From: Candidatus Sericytochromatia bacterium
Lineage (GTDB): Bacteria; Cyanobacteriota; Sericytochromatia; S15B-MN24; JAQBPE01
Assembly (NCBI GenBank): GCA_035285325.1
Contig: JAYKJB010000020.1
Span: 1-33,382, forward strand
DNA: 33,382 bases
Direction of reading: 5' to 3'
Shown here piece after piece: positions 24,436 through 31,817 of this stretch. Position numbers and translations under genes: made by a program. Within the stretch, counting starts at the first letter, position 1, and each line of letters opens with the position of its first letter. The notes below the pieces were generated by a model that made no database searches, was not told the DNA's origin, and saw only the letters and a list, made by a program, of their open reading frames with translations.

Positions 24436-24903
24436 TCAGGCGTGCAGGCGGAAGGTGAATTCGACCTCGACGGCCGCGCCGAGCGGTAGTTCGGCCACGC
24501 CCACGGCCGCCCGGGCGTGGCGGCCGGCCTCGCCGAAGACCTCGACCATGAAGTCCGAGGCGCCGTTCACGACCTTGGGCTGATCGGTGAAGCCCGCGGC
24601 ACTGGCCACGAAGCCGCCGAGGCGCACCACCTGCGCCACCTGTGACCAGTCGCCCCCGATCACGCCATTGAGGGCGGCCAGCGCGTTGATGGCGCACTGC
24701 CGGGCCGCGGCGTAGCCGGCTTCGATCGTCACGTCGTCACCCAGCTTGCCGGTGCACGTGAGTTGTCCGTCTTTGAGCGGCAGCTGCCCGGAGACGATCA
24801 CGGTGTCGCCGCAGCGGACCGCCGGCAGGTAGTTGGCCACGGCCTTGGGGGCCTCGGGCAGGTGGATTCCCAGCGTTTGCAGTTTTTCCAGCACGGGTGA
24901 CAT
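24436..24903 (-). CDS. RidA/YjgF-family enamine/imine deaminase-like protein
   Basis: A 155-residue Rid-family protein. The fold and signature are clear: YLPAVRCGDTVIVSGQLPLKDG, an alpha-helical middle with NALAALNGVIGGDWSQVAQVVRLGGFV, and the C-terminal GRHARAAVGVAELPLGAAVEVEF, whose first Arg after HA is the deaminase arginine. It would hydrolyse reactive enamine/imine intermediates such as 2-aminoacrylate. The length and the longer N-terminus suggest the YjgH/Rid-like subgroup rather than classic RidA, so the substrate is uncertain. ATG 24903 with GAGGAGG just upstream. It converges with miaE, 6 bases apart. Confidence 0.93.
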   Translation of the reverse strand: MSPVLEKLQTLGIHLPEAPKAVANYLPAVRCGDTVIVSGQLPLKDGQLTCTGKLGDDVTIEAGYAAARQCAINALAALNGVIGGDWSQVAQVVRLGGFVASAAGFTDQPKVVNGASDFMVEVFGEAGRHARAAVGVAELPLGAAVEVEFTFRLHA

Positions 24904-24991
24904 CGTCGTCCTCCTCAGGCAGTTCCAGACGGTTCATTTAAACGCGTGCCGGCGGGGACGTCCAGCCAGGCCGGCGGCGCGCCCCGTTGGC

Positions 24992-25016
24992 GCCTGCGGG
25001 CGCTTCGCCCGCAGGC
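24992..25016. repeat. Perfect 11-bp inverted repeat, hairpin in a divergent promoter region
   Basis: GCCTGCGGGCG (24992-25002) and its exact complement CGCCCGCAGGC (25006-25016) flank CTT. It lies between the divergent RidA-like and LPP20-like genes, just upstream of a TATAAA (25041-25046) that is probably the -10 of the plus-strand gene. A terminator is unlikely here because no gene runs into it. It could be an operator or a dispersed repeat. Confidence 0.6.
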
Positions 25017-25077
25017 TTAAGGCGATCGGCATGGCCATGGTATAAAGAGACGCACCGCCAAGCCTGTCGGAGGTTGT

Positions 25078-26016
25078 ATGGCCGCTTCCCGTCTCATTCC
25101 TTTCCTGCTCAGCGCCAGCCTCGTGCTGGCGGCCGGCGCGGCGCGGCCGGTCGGGGCGGCGCCCGCTTCGGTTCCGGCCAAGCGGCCCTCGCCCTATCCC
25201 TCGCCGCTCAGCGGGGCGGTCCCGCAGGAGCTGGTGGAGGAGCTCGAAGAGGGCGCGCGCATCAACTGGACCACCGGGCAGCTGACCGTCAGCGGGCTGG
25301 GCGTGCCGGTGGATCGCGGCGCGGCCTCTTTCAAGCGGGCCTTATCGACCCGGGCTGCTCGGGCCGATGCCTTTCGTCGGCTGTCCGCCATCCTGGAGCT
25401 GCTGCGGGTGGACGCCAACACGCGCGTCAAGGACCTCGCCGTGATCGACGATTCCCTGCGCAACCGCCTGAACGACTTCATCAAGGCCGCCACGGTACTG
25501 GAAACGAACCACTGGCCGGACGGCTCGACCGAGCTGGTGCTGGGGGTGGACTTGCGTGGCGATCGCGGCCTGATGGCCCTGGTGGGACCCCCGCCGGAAC
25601 CCGTCGCCTCGCCCAGCCTGAGCGTCTCCCCGACGCCTGCGCCCTCGCCGACGCCGTCGGGCGGGCCGACCAAGCCGCTCAAGGAAATCGTCACCGAGCC
25701 GGTCAACCTGCGCGCGACTTACACCGCCTTGGTGGTCGATGCCCGCGGACTCGGCGCGCAGCCGGCCCTGTTGCCGGGGCTGCGCGACAAGGACGGCAAG
25801 CCGATCACCTTCAAGGAAAAGAGCTTGAAATACCTGCGCGATGGGGCCGACATGGACCCGAGTGCCGGCGTCAATCCGCTCTCGCTGCGGGCCCAGCGCA
25901 CCCAGGGCAGCCTGCGGGCCGACCTGGTGCTCGGCAGTGAATCGAGCGACCAGCTCAAGCAGGCCCAGCGCGACAAGAAGCTCGGGCCGGCCATCCCCCT
26001 GATCATCCTGCTGTGA
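25078..26016 (+). CDS. Secreted LPP20/FlgT-like domain protein
   Basis: A 312-residue exported protein. ATG 25078 has GGAGG about 6 bases upstream (25069-25073). The signal peptide is about 1-27. Residues about 48-155 resemble the LPP20/FlgT N-terminal type domain: INWTTGQLTVSGLGVP, ARADAFRRLSAILELLR, VKDLAVIDDSLRNRLNDFI, and the strand TELVLGVDLRG. A Pro/Ser linker (about 178-205) leads to a second domain (THR/VVDARGLGAQPALLPGL). Related proteins act in envelope or flagellar structures. A DUF4127 gene begins 17 bases after its stop. Confidence 0.78.
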   Translation: MAASRLIPFLLSASLVLAAGAARPVGAAPASVPAKRPSPYPSPLSGAVPQELVEELEEGARINWTTGQLTVSGLGVPVDRGAASFKRALSTRAARADAFRRLSAILELLRVDANTRVKDLAVIDDSLRNRLNDFIKAATVLETNHWPDGSTELVLGVDLRGDRGLMALVGPPPEPVASPSLSVSPTPAPSPTPSGGPTKPLKEIVTEPVNLRATYTALVVDARGLGAQPALLPGLRDKDGKPITFKEKSLKYLRDGADMDPSAGVNPLSLRAQRTQGSLRADLVLGSESSDQLKQAQRDKKLGPAIPLIILL

Positions 26017-26033
26017 ACAAGGAGTCCCGGCGC

Positions 26034-27497
26034 ATGACCACGCTGGCGGTCCTGCCGCTCGACGATCGCCCCGTCACCTACGACCTGCCGGCCCGCATCG
26101 GGGCCATGGGCGGGGCGCGGGTGCTGCTGCCACCGCGGGCGAGCCTGGGCAACCTGGTGCGCACGGGCGACCGGGCGGCGCTCGGGGCCTGGCTGCGCGA
26201 GGTGGCGCCCGAAGCCGATGCCGTGATCGTGGCGCTCGACACCCTGGCCTACGGGGGCCTGATTCCCTCGCGGCGCTCGCCCGACGCGCTGGCCGACCTG
26301 CTGGAGGCGACCCTGCCGCTGCGCACGCTCAAGGCCGAGCGCCCCGACCTGCCGCTGTACGGCTTCAGCGTGACGATGCGGCTGTCCGATTCCAACGTCA
26401 ACGAGGAGGAAAAGCCCTACTGGGATCGCTACGGCAAGCTGATCTTTCGCTGGAGCTTCCACCAGCACCGCTTCAAGGCCCAGAACGATCCGCAGGACCA
26501 GGCGATCGCCCGGGCCGCGCGGGCCGCGATCCCGGATGAGATCCTGGCCGACTATCTGGCCACGCGTGAGCGCAATTTCAGCTTCAACCAGACCATGGTC
26601 AAGTGGGCCGGGGCCGGTTTCTTCGACGCCCTCTTGCTGACGCAGGACGACACCGCCAGCTTCGGCCTGAACGTCGAGGAGCAGCAGCACCTGCAGCAGA
26701 TGGTCAACACGACCCTGATTCAGGATCGCGTCCTGATCTACCCGGGAGCGGACGAGGTGGCTTCGGTCCTGGTGGCGCGCGCGCTGAATCGGCTGGCCGG
26801 GCGGACCCCGCAGCTGGCCGTCTCCTGGCATCCGCTGGATGGCAAGCGCGTGCAGGCCATGTACGAGGACCGCCCGCTCTGGCAGACGCTGCGCGGTCAG
26901 ATCCGGGCGGCCGGGGCCAAGGAGGTCGGCGATCCGGCCGCGGCCGAGCTGGAGATCGTGGTGAACACGCCGGCGACCGGCCAGGGCGATCTGGCGCTGG
27001 GCTTGAACCTGGAGGCTCCCGACACGCCCGTGCGCAACCTGGAACCTGTGCTCATGGCCCTGTCGGAGGCCGAGAAGCGCCCGCTCGCCTTTGCCGACGT
27101 GGCCTACGCCAACGGGGCGGACCCGCGCCTCTGGTCCGAGCTGGTGAGCCGGCTGGACCCCTGGCAGTGGCGGGCCTTCGCCGCCTGGAACACGGCCGGC
27201 AACACCTTCGGCACGGTGGTCGCGATGGCCTGCGCGAGCCTGCTGCCCACGGCCGACGAGGCGGCTCGCCAGCGCCTGATCACCGAGCGGATCGCCGATG
27301 ATTGGCTCTACCAGAGCGTGATCCGCAAGGACCTGCAGGCCGCGCAGCGGGAAGGGGCCGCCCCTCCGGCGCTGGCTGAAACGCTCGATACGGCGCTCGC
27401 GGCTGCCTGGCAGGCGCAGTTTGCGCACCGCCCGACCCGCTTTGCCACCGGCTTGCCCTGGCAGCGCCCCTTCGAGGCCCGCACCGACGTGACCTGA
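26034..27497 (+). CDS. DUF4127 family protein
   Basis: A 487-residue cytoplasmic protein of the DUF4127 family. It has the family N-terminus TLAVLPLDDRPVTYDLP, the central VIVALDTLAYGGLIPSR and the pair LTQDDTASFG ... YPGADEVASVLVARAL. Activity is uncharacterised; the conserved Asp/Arg and Ser/Arg patches look like an enzyme active site, which is inference. The start is ATG 26034 because AAGGAG lies at 26019-26024 with a 9-base gap. An in-frame GTG at 26013 overlaps the previous stop. It is in an operon with the LPP20-like gene. Confidence 0.9.
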   Translation: MTTLAVLPLDDRPVTYDLPARIGAMGGARVLLPPRASLGNLVRTGDRAALGAWLREVAPEADAVIVALDTLAYGGLIPSRRSPDALADLLEATLPLRTLKAERPDLPLYGFSVTMRLSDSNVNEEEKPYWDRYGKLIFRWSFHQHRFKAQNDPQDQAIARAARAAIPDEILADYLATRERNFSFNQTMVKWAGAGFFDALLLTQDDTASFGLNVEEQQHLQQMVNTTLIQDRVLIYPGADEVASVLVARALNRLAGRTPQLAVSWHPLDGKRVQAMYEDRPLWQTLRGQIRAAGAKEVGDPAAAELEIVVNTPATGQGDLALGLNLEAPDTPVRNLEPVLMALSEAEKRPLAFADVAYANGADPRLWSELVSRLDPWQWRAFAAWNTAGNTFGTVVAMACASLLPTADEAARQRLITERIADDWLYQSVIRKDLQAAQREGAAPPALAETLDTALAAAWQAQFAHRPTRFATGLPWQRPFEARTDVT

Positions 27498-27571
27498 ACG
27501 CGACGGCCGAATGACCGCGGCGTTCAAGCAGCCAGGGCGGTGTGCCGATGCTCCCCATAGGAGCGATCGCC

Positions 27572-28054
27572 GTGTCCCGACTGTTTTCCTTGCCCTCTTT
27601 GCTGTCCGCCCTGGGTCTGGCCTGCCTGTCTGGCTGCCAGCACGCGCTGGTCGCGCCGGTGCCGCATCATCCGATGCAGCGCTTCATCATGGGCGTGCCC
27701 GAGCTGCTGCCGCCTGAAGCGGAGGCCTTCCCGGTTGAGGAGTTACCGCCTTTCGATGGCGGCGGGGTGGGCACCACGCCGGCCGGGCTGCCCGTGCCGG
27801 AGCTCAAGCCTTCAGCCCTGCCCGCCTTTCCCGTCGATGCCCCCCTGATGGCGCCTGCCCTGCCGGAGGCGACGCCGACGCCGGCCGCACCCCGGACGGG
27901 CGGCGGCGGTGGCGGCGGTGGAGGGGGCGGGGGCGCCGTGGCCCCGCCGCCTTACGTGCCGCCCGGGATGCAGGTCGGCATCACGCCGCAGACCGGCGGC
28001 TGGATCGACCCGGCCGCCAGCGTGACGGCCGAGGTGGTGGAGGTCACGCCGTGA
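27572..28054 (+). CDS. Pro/Gly-rich lipoprotein, unknown
   Basis: A 160-residue lipoprotein; GTG 27572 with AGGAG (27559-27563). The 8-base spacer between them is a HIP1 octamer. The signal ends in ACLSGC (Cys22). The mature protein is almost all low-complexity: Pro/Ala/Glu segments, a run of 12 glycines, then PPPYVPPGMQVG and a short C-terminal piece. It is probably a flexible surface tether. Its stop overlaps the GTG of the beta-propeller gene by 4 bases, so the two are translated together. Confidence 0.75.
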   Translation: MSRLFSLPSLLSALGLACLSGCQHALVAPVPHHPMQRFIMGVPELLPPEAEAFPVEELPPFDGGGVGTTPAGLPVPELKPSALPAFPVDAPLMAPALPEATPTPAAPRTGGGGGGGGGGGGAVAPPPYVPPGMQVGITPQTGGWIDPAASVTAEVVEVTP

Positions 28055-29724
28055 GACGCTGGCTGGCGGGCGCGCTCGCAGGCGCGCTGGCGGCTTGCAG
28101 CGCGCCCCCGTTGCCGCCGGCACGCCTGGCGCTGGAGGCTGCGGCGCCGGCGCGCAGTCGGCTGGTGGTGGCGATCGCCCCCCCGCGGGTGCTGCAAAGC
28201 GCTGCGCGCAGCTGGAAGGCCAGCGACGTGGCGCGCTACGACATCGTGCTCGGCGCCCTGAACGGCCCGGACCCGCTACCGGACGTCGGGGCGAGCGGCA
28301 CGGCCGGCGCGTCCGCCAGCCTGCCGGTGCCACCGGCCACGCGCACCATCCCGCTCAGCCAGGCCGGCGAGGCGGTCTTCGATGACGTGCCCGGTGGCTG
28401 GCGCTATCAGGTGCTGGTGCGGGCGCTGGGCAACGCGGGCGGCACGGCGCCGACGCTCTGGCTGAACCAGCAGCGGCCGGCCAGCGCCACCATCGATCTG
28501 CGCAGCGCGGGGGGCTCGCGGCGCTTGCAGCTGACGGTGCCGCTGGACGCCCAGCCCTTCGGCGCCACCGTGCGCCTGCCGAGCCTGCCGGATACCCCTG
28601 AGCGCATTCCGGACTGGACCACGGCTCTGACGGCCTCGCTCACCGAGGTGGGAGCGGCCACGCCGGTGGCCACGGCGGCCTGGCTGCCCTCCCGGCGGGC
28701 CCAGTTCCTGAACGTGCCGGGCGATCGCCCCTACGCGCTGAGCGTGACCTACTTCAGTGCCGCCGGCGGGCGCAGCGTCACGCTGCCCAATTTCGTCATT
28801 CCGCGCCAGGACGCCACGGACACCCTGCAGATTCCCAACCTGCCGGTGCCGGCGCCGCCGACCGGAACCCAGATGGCGCACGCGAGTTTCCCCGGGGGGG
28901 CCTTCATGGGCGCCTTCGATCCCGAGGGGCGCTTCTGGCTGACCCACCAGAACAGCCACGAGGTCAGCGTCCTGAATGACGCGCTCGACCCGCTCCTGCC
29001 GGGCCTGGCCGTGGGCAATCAGCCGCGCGGCATCGCGATCGATCCCGATACGGGCCTGGTCTGGGTGGCCAATTTTGGCAGCCACAACGTCACGCGCTTG
29101 AATCCGGACGGCTCCCCGGCCGGCACCTCCAGCATGGGTTTTCTGGGCTCCCCGAGCGGCATCGGCGTGGATGCCCAGCATCGCGCCTGGGTGGCCAGCC
29201 ACGTCTGGGGCACGGTGCGGGTGTTCAACCCGAACGGCACGCAGATGGCCAGTTCGCCGATCACGGTCGGCAGCAACCCCACGGGGCTGGCGATCGACCG
29301 CACGACCGGGGAGGTCTGGGTGGCCAACAGCGGCGACAACACCGTCAGCAAGCTCTCGTCCGAAGGGGCCACGCTCGGCGTGTACGTGCTCGGGGTCCAG
29401 CCCGGGGCGATCGCCGTGGCCCCCGACCACAGCGCCTGGGTGGTGTCGGCGGCCACCAACCAGCTGATTCACCTGGCCCCCAACGGCGTGCCGATCGGCG
29501 CCCCGATCCCGGTGGGCGCCGGTCCGGCCGGCCTGGCCATCGACCCCCGCGACGGCAGCGTCTGGGTCGGTATCCAGAACGGCGCGCTGGTCAGCAAGCT
29601 GGAAGCCAGCGGCACGATCCTCGGGACCTGGCCGGCCGGCAACTTCCCTGGCACGCTGGCGATCGACGGCGACAGCCACGCCTGGGTGGTGGGCGACGGA
29701 CAGGTCACGCGGCTGGCGCCGTGA
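28051..29724 (+). CDS. Surface lipoprotein with seven-repeat beta-propeller (NHL/Vgb-like)
   Basis: A 557-residue lipoprotein; GTG 28051 and lipobox LAAC (Cys16). Residues about 17-270 form a beta-rich N-terminal region without recognised motifs. From about 275 to the end come seven repeats of about 40 residues with the core P.GIAID...G.VWVAN.....V..L...G, as in QPRGIAIDPDTGLVWVAN and NPTGLAIDRTTGEVWVAN. This matches the Vgb-lyase/NHL/SMP-30-like propellers. Vgb catalytic residues are not evident, so a binding role is likelier than lyase activity. It is coupled to the preceding Pro/Gly lipoprotein. Confidence 0.87.
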   Translation: MRRWLAGALAGALAACSAPPLPPARLALEAAAPARSRLVVAIAPPRVLQSAARSWKASDVARYDIVLGALNGPDPLPDVGASGTAGASASLPVPPATRTIPLSQAGEAVFDDVPGGWRYQVLVRALGNAGGTAPTLWLNQQRPASATIDLRSAGGSRRLQLTVPLDAQPFGATVRLPSLPDTPERIPDWTTALTASLTEVGAATPVATAAWLPSRRAQFLNVPGDRPYALSVTYFSAAGGRSVTLPNFVIPRQDATDTLQIPNLPVPAPPTGTQMAHASFPGGAFMGAFDPEGRFWLTHQNSHEVSVLNDALDPLLPGLAVGNQPRGIAIDPDTGLVWVANFGSHNVTRLNPDGSPAGTSSMGFLGSPSGIGVDAQHRAWVASHVWGTVRVFNPNGTQMASSPITVGSNPTGLAIDRTTGEVWVANSGDNTVSKLSSEGATLGVYVLGVQPGAIAVAPDHSAWVVSAATNQLIHLAPNGVPIGAPIPVGAGPAGLAIDPRDGSVWVGIQNGALVSKLEASGTILGTWPAGNFPGTLAIDGDSHAWVVGDGQVTRLAP

Positions 29725-29800
29725 GCGAGGGGGCCAGCGCGACCTCCCCCGGATTGGGCGGCATGCCTGCACGTTTTCGATCGCTGCTCGGGGTATGATG

Positions 29801-29848
29801 GCCTCGGCGCGCGGCTGTTTCGGCTGCGGGCAACCGCCGCGCCGAGGC
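29801..29848 (+). repeat. Inverted repeat hiding the ribosome site of the nucleotidyltransferase
   Basis: Perfect 11-bp arms GCCTCGGCGCG (29801-29811) and CGCGCCGAGGC (29838-29848) enclose 26 bases. The right arm contains GAGG (29844-29847), the only ribosome-site candidate, 3 bases before the ATG at 29851. A TATGAT (29794-29799) just upstream could be a -10. The arms could form an mRNA hairpin or an operator. Confidence 0.5.
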
Positions 29849-29850
29849 TG

Positions 29851-30174
29851 ATGGAGGCCTTCGTGCGGCTGACCCAGAACCAGATTGCCACGGTGCGACG
29901 CGTGATGGCCGACTGTTTCGGGCCGGCGGCCGAGGTCCGTCTGTTCGGCTCGCGCCTGCGCGACGAGGCGCGCGGCGGAGATTACGACTTTCTGGTGACG
30001 ACCTAGCTGTGCGACCCGGACGCGATGGTCGAGGCGCGCCTGGCGGCCCTCTCGGCCCTGCACGCCAGCCCGGCCTTCGAAGACGAGAAGATCGACCTGG
30101 TGGTGCTCTCACCCCTGACACCGCAGCCGTCCGCCATTCACCATCTGGCCCTGCGCGAGGGGGTCTTGCTGTGA
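29851..30174 (+). pseudogene. MNT-type nucleotidyltransferase interrupted by in-frame TAG
   Basis: Codons 1-51 encode a nucleotidyltransferase head with VRLFGSRLRDEARGGDYDFLV, the GSxxR...DxD motif of MNT/pol-beta-like antitoxins (Gly-Ser, Asp-Tyr-Asp). Codon 52 is TAG (30004-30006). The same frame then continues for 55 more codons of sequence that fits the family C-terminus (EDEKIDLVVLSPLTPQPSAIHHLALREG, read as two pieces) and ends at TGA 30172-30174. So a full-length gene of about 106 residues is broken by one base change or a sequencing error. TAG is the ordinary stop of lexA here, which argues against recoding. Confidence 0.78.
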
Positions 30175-30329
30175 CGCCCAAGTTGCAGGCGGCCCGCGCC
30201 GAGTGCGAGCGCCACGCTCAGGTGCTGACCGCGGCCCTGGAGGCGCTGTCGGCGCTCCCCGAGCCCGACGAGGACGAGCACGCTGGTGAACGCCTGAGGC
30301 GGGTCGGACGCATTTGTGCGACGCCGTGA
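30171..30329 (+). CDS. Short remnant of a possible HEPN-type partner
   Basis: A 52-residue open frame starting GTG 30171, which overlaps the TGA of the nucleotidyltransferase by 4 bases (GTGA), the typical arrangement of MNT/HEPN pairs. The sequence is an acidic/basic helix (LQAARAECERHAQVLTAALEALSAL) and then frays into EPDEDEHAGERLRRVGRICATP. HEPN partners are usually 100 or more residues with an RxxxxH site, which is absent here. I read it as a truncated, probably nonfunctional partner; identification rests mostly on context. Confidence 0.45.
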   Translation: MTPKLQAARAECERHAQVLTAALEALSALPEPDEDEHAGERLRRVGRICATP

Positions 30330-30353
30330 GAGTGCGAAGGAAGCGACCGGGTA

Positions 30354-30359
30354 TATAAA
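30354..30359 (+). promoter_or_regulatory. Possible -10 element of the pyrimidine phosphorylase gene
   Basis: TATAAA within an AT-rich patch (30352-30360) in otherwise GC-rich DNA, 42 bases before the start codon at 30401. No convincing -35 is seen at 16-18 bases. A GGAAG ribosome site (30389-30393) follows with a 7-base gap. Confidence 0.4.
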
Positions 30360-30400
30360 AGTGTCGCGCCCGCCTCTGGCGAGCCCCCGGAAGTGACCTC

Positions 30401-31744
30401 ATGCCGCACCCCTTTTCGATGATCGAGATGATCCGCGCCAAGCGCGAGGGTCACGCCCACGACACCGCCACGCTGGCGGCCTTCGTGCAGCGGCTGGTGG
30501 CCGGGGAGCTGCCCGACTACCAGGTGGCGGCCTGGCTGATGGCGACGGTCTGGCGCGGCATGACGATCGAGGAAACGACGGACCTGACCCGCCTGGTGGC
30601 CGAAAGTGGCGACGTGCTCGACCTGAGCGACGTGCCGGGCCCCTGCGTGGACAAGCATTCCACTGGAGGAGTCGGCGACAAGGTGACCCTGGTGTTCGCG
30701 CCGCTGCTGGCCGCCGCCGGCCTCACGGTGGCCAAGCTGTCCGGGCGGGGCCTGGGTCATACCGGGGGCACGATCGACAAGCTGGAGGCCATTCCGGGGA
30801 TGCGGGCCGGGCTCTCCGAGGTGGAATTCTTGGACCAGCTGCGCACGGTGCGCGCGGCGGTGGCGACCCAGACGCGCGAGCTGGCCCCGGCGGATGGCAT
30901 CCTGTATGCCCTGCGTGACGTCACCGCGACGGTCGAGAGCATCCCGCTGATTGCCGTGTCGGTGCTCTCGAAGAAGATCGCGGCCGGCGCTGAGGTGATC
31001 CTGCTCGACGTCAAGGCTGGGGCGGGAGCCTTCATGCCCAGCGTGGCGGCGGCCGAGGAGCTGTCGCGCACCATGCTCGAGGTGGGGCGGCGACTGGGCA
31101 AGCGGGTGATCTGCGTGGTCACCGGCATGGACCAGCCGCTCGGCTGCGCGATCGGGCACGCCAACGAGGTGGCCGAGGCGATCGCGACGCTGAAGGGCCA
31201 GGGCCCGGCCGATCTCACGGCGCTGTGTCTGCGGATGGGCGGGCTGCTGCTGCACGAGGGCGGCCTGGTCGACTCCGACGAGGCCGGCGAGGCGCGCCTG
31301 CGCGAGGTGATCGCGGACGGGCGCGCGCTGGCCAAGTGGCGCGAGATGATCGTGGCGCAAGGCGGCGACCCGCGCGTGATCGACGACCCGACCCTGCTGC
31401 CGCAGGCGCGGCTGCGCATCCCTGTGTGTGCGACGCAGGCCGGCTATGTGCAGCGGCTCGATGCGCTCGGCATCGGGCTGGCGGCCAAGGCGCTGGGCGG
31501 GGGACGGCAGCGCAAGGACGAGGCGATCGACCTGGCGGTCGGCGTGCAGCTGCTCAAAAAGGAGGGCGATCGCGTCGAGCCGGGCGAGCCCTTGGCGGAA
31601 CTGCTGGCCAACCACGAGACCCGGGCGGCCGAGGCGGCCGAACGCGTCCTGGAAGCGTATACCTTGGGGACGACGGCACCGACGCCGGCGCCCCTGATCA
31701 AGTCGGTGCTGCGTGCGGCCGCGCCGGCGGGGTTGTTGCCGTGA
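30401..31744 (+). CDS. pdp: Pyrimidine-nucleoside phosphorylase
   Basis: A 447-residue cytoplasmic enzyme that phosphorolyses thymidine/uridine-type nucleosides to base plus (deoxy)ribose-1-phosphate for salvage. The phosphate-binding DKHSTGGVGDK (84-94) and the family signature SGRGLGHTGGTIDKLE (114-129) are intact, as are ALRDVTATVESIPLIA and KKIAAGA. Sequence features (VAKLSGRG, DVKAGAGAFM, QPLGCAIGHANEV) look closer to Bacillus Pdp than to E. coli DeoA. The start is ATG 30401 with GGAAG upstream; ATG 30419 is possible. It stands alone, without other deo genes nearby. Confidence 0.94.
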   Translation: MPHPFSMIEMIRAKREGHAHDTATLAAFVQRLVAGELPDYQVAAWLMATVWRGMTIEETTDLTRLVAESGDVLDLSDVPGPCVDKHSTGGVGDKVTLVFAPLLAAAGLTVAKLSGRGLGHTGGTIDKLEAIPGMRAGLSEVEFLDQLRTVRAAVATQTRELAPADGILYALRDVTATVESIPLIAVSVLSKKIAAGAEVILLDVKAGAGAFMPSVAAAEELSRTMLEVGRRLGKRVICVVTGMDQPLGCAIGHANEVAEAIATLKGQGPADLTALCLRMGGLLLHEGGLVDSDEAGEARLREVIADGRALAKWREMIVAQGGDPRVIDDPTLLPQARLRIPVCATQAGYVQRLDALGIGLAAKALGGGRQRKDEAIDLAVGVQLLKKEGDRVEPGEPLAELLANHETRAAEAAERVLEAYTLGTTAPTPAPLIKSVLRAAAPAGLLP

Positions 31745-31817
31745 GGTCCCGGCGACGTAGCATGACGAGTTGGCAGGGCGCCTCTTCCCGAGGGGCGAGT
31801 GAGCGAGGGTGGTTCCG

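Noticed and set aside
30004-30006. TAG recoded as an amino acid.
   Set aside because: lexA ends with TAG, so TAG is used as a normal stop here; no pyrrolysine-type context is visible.
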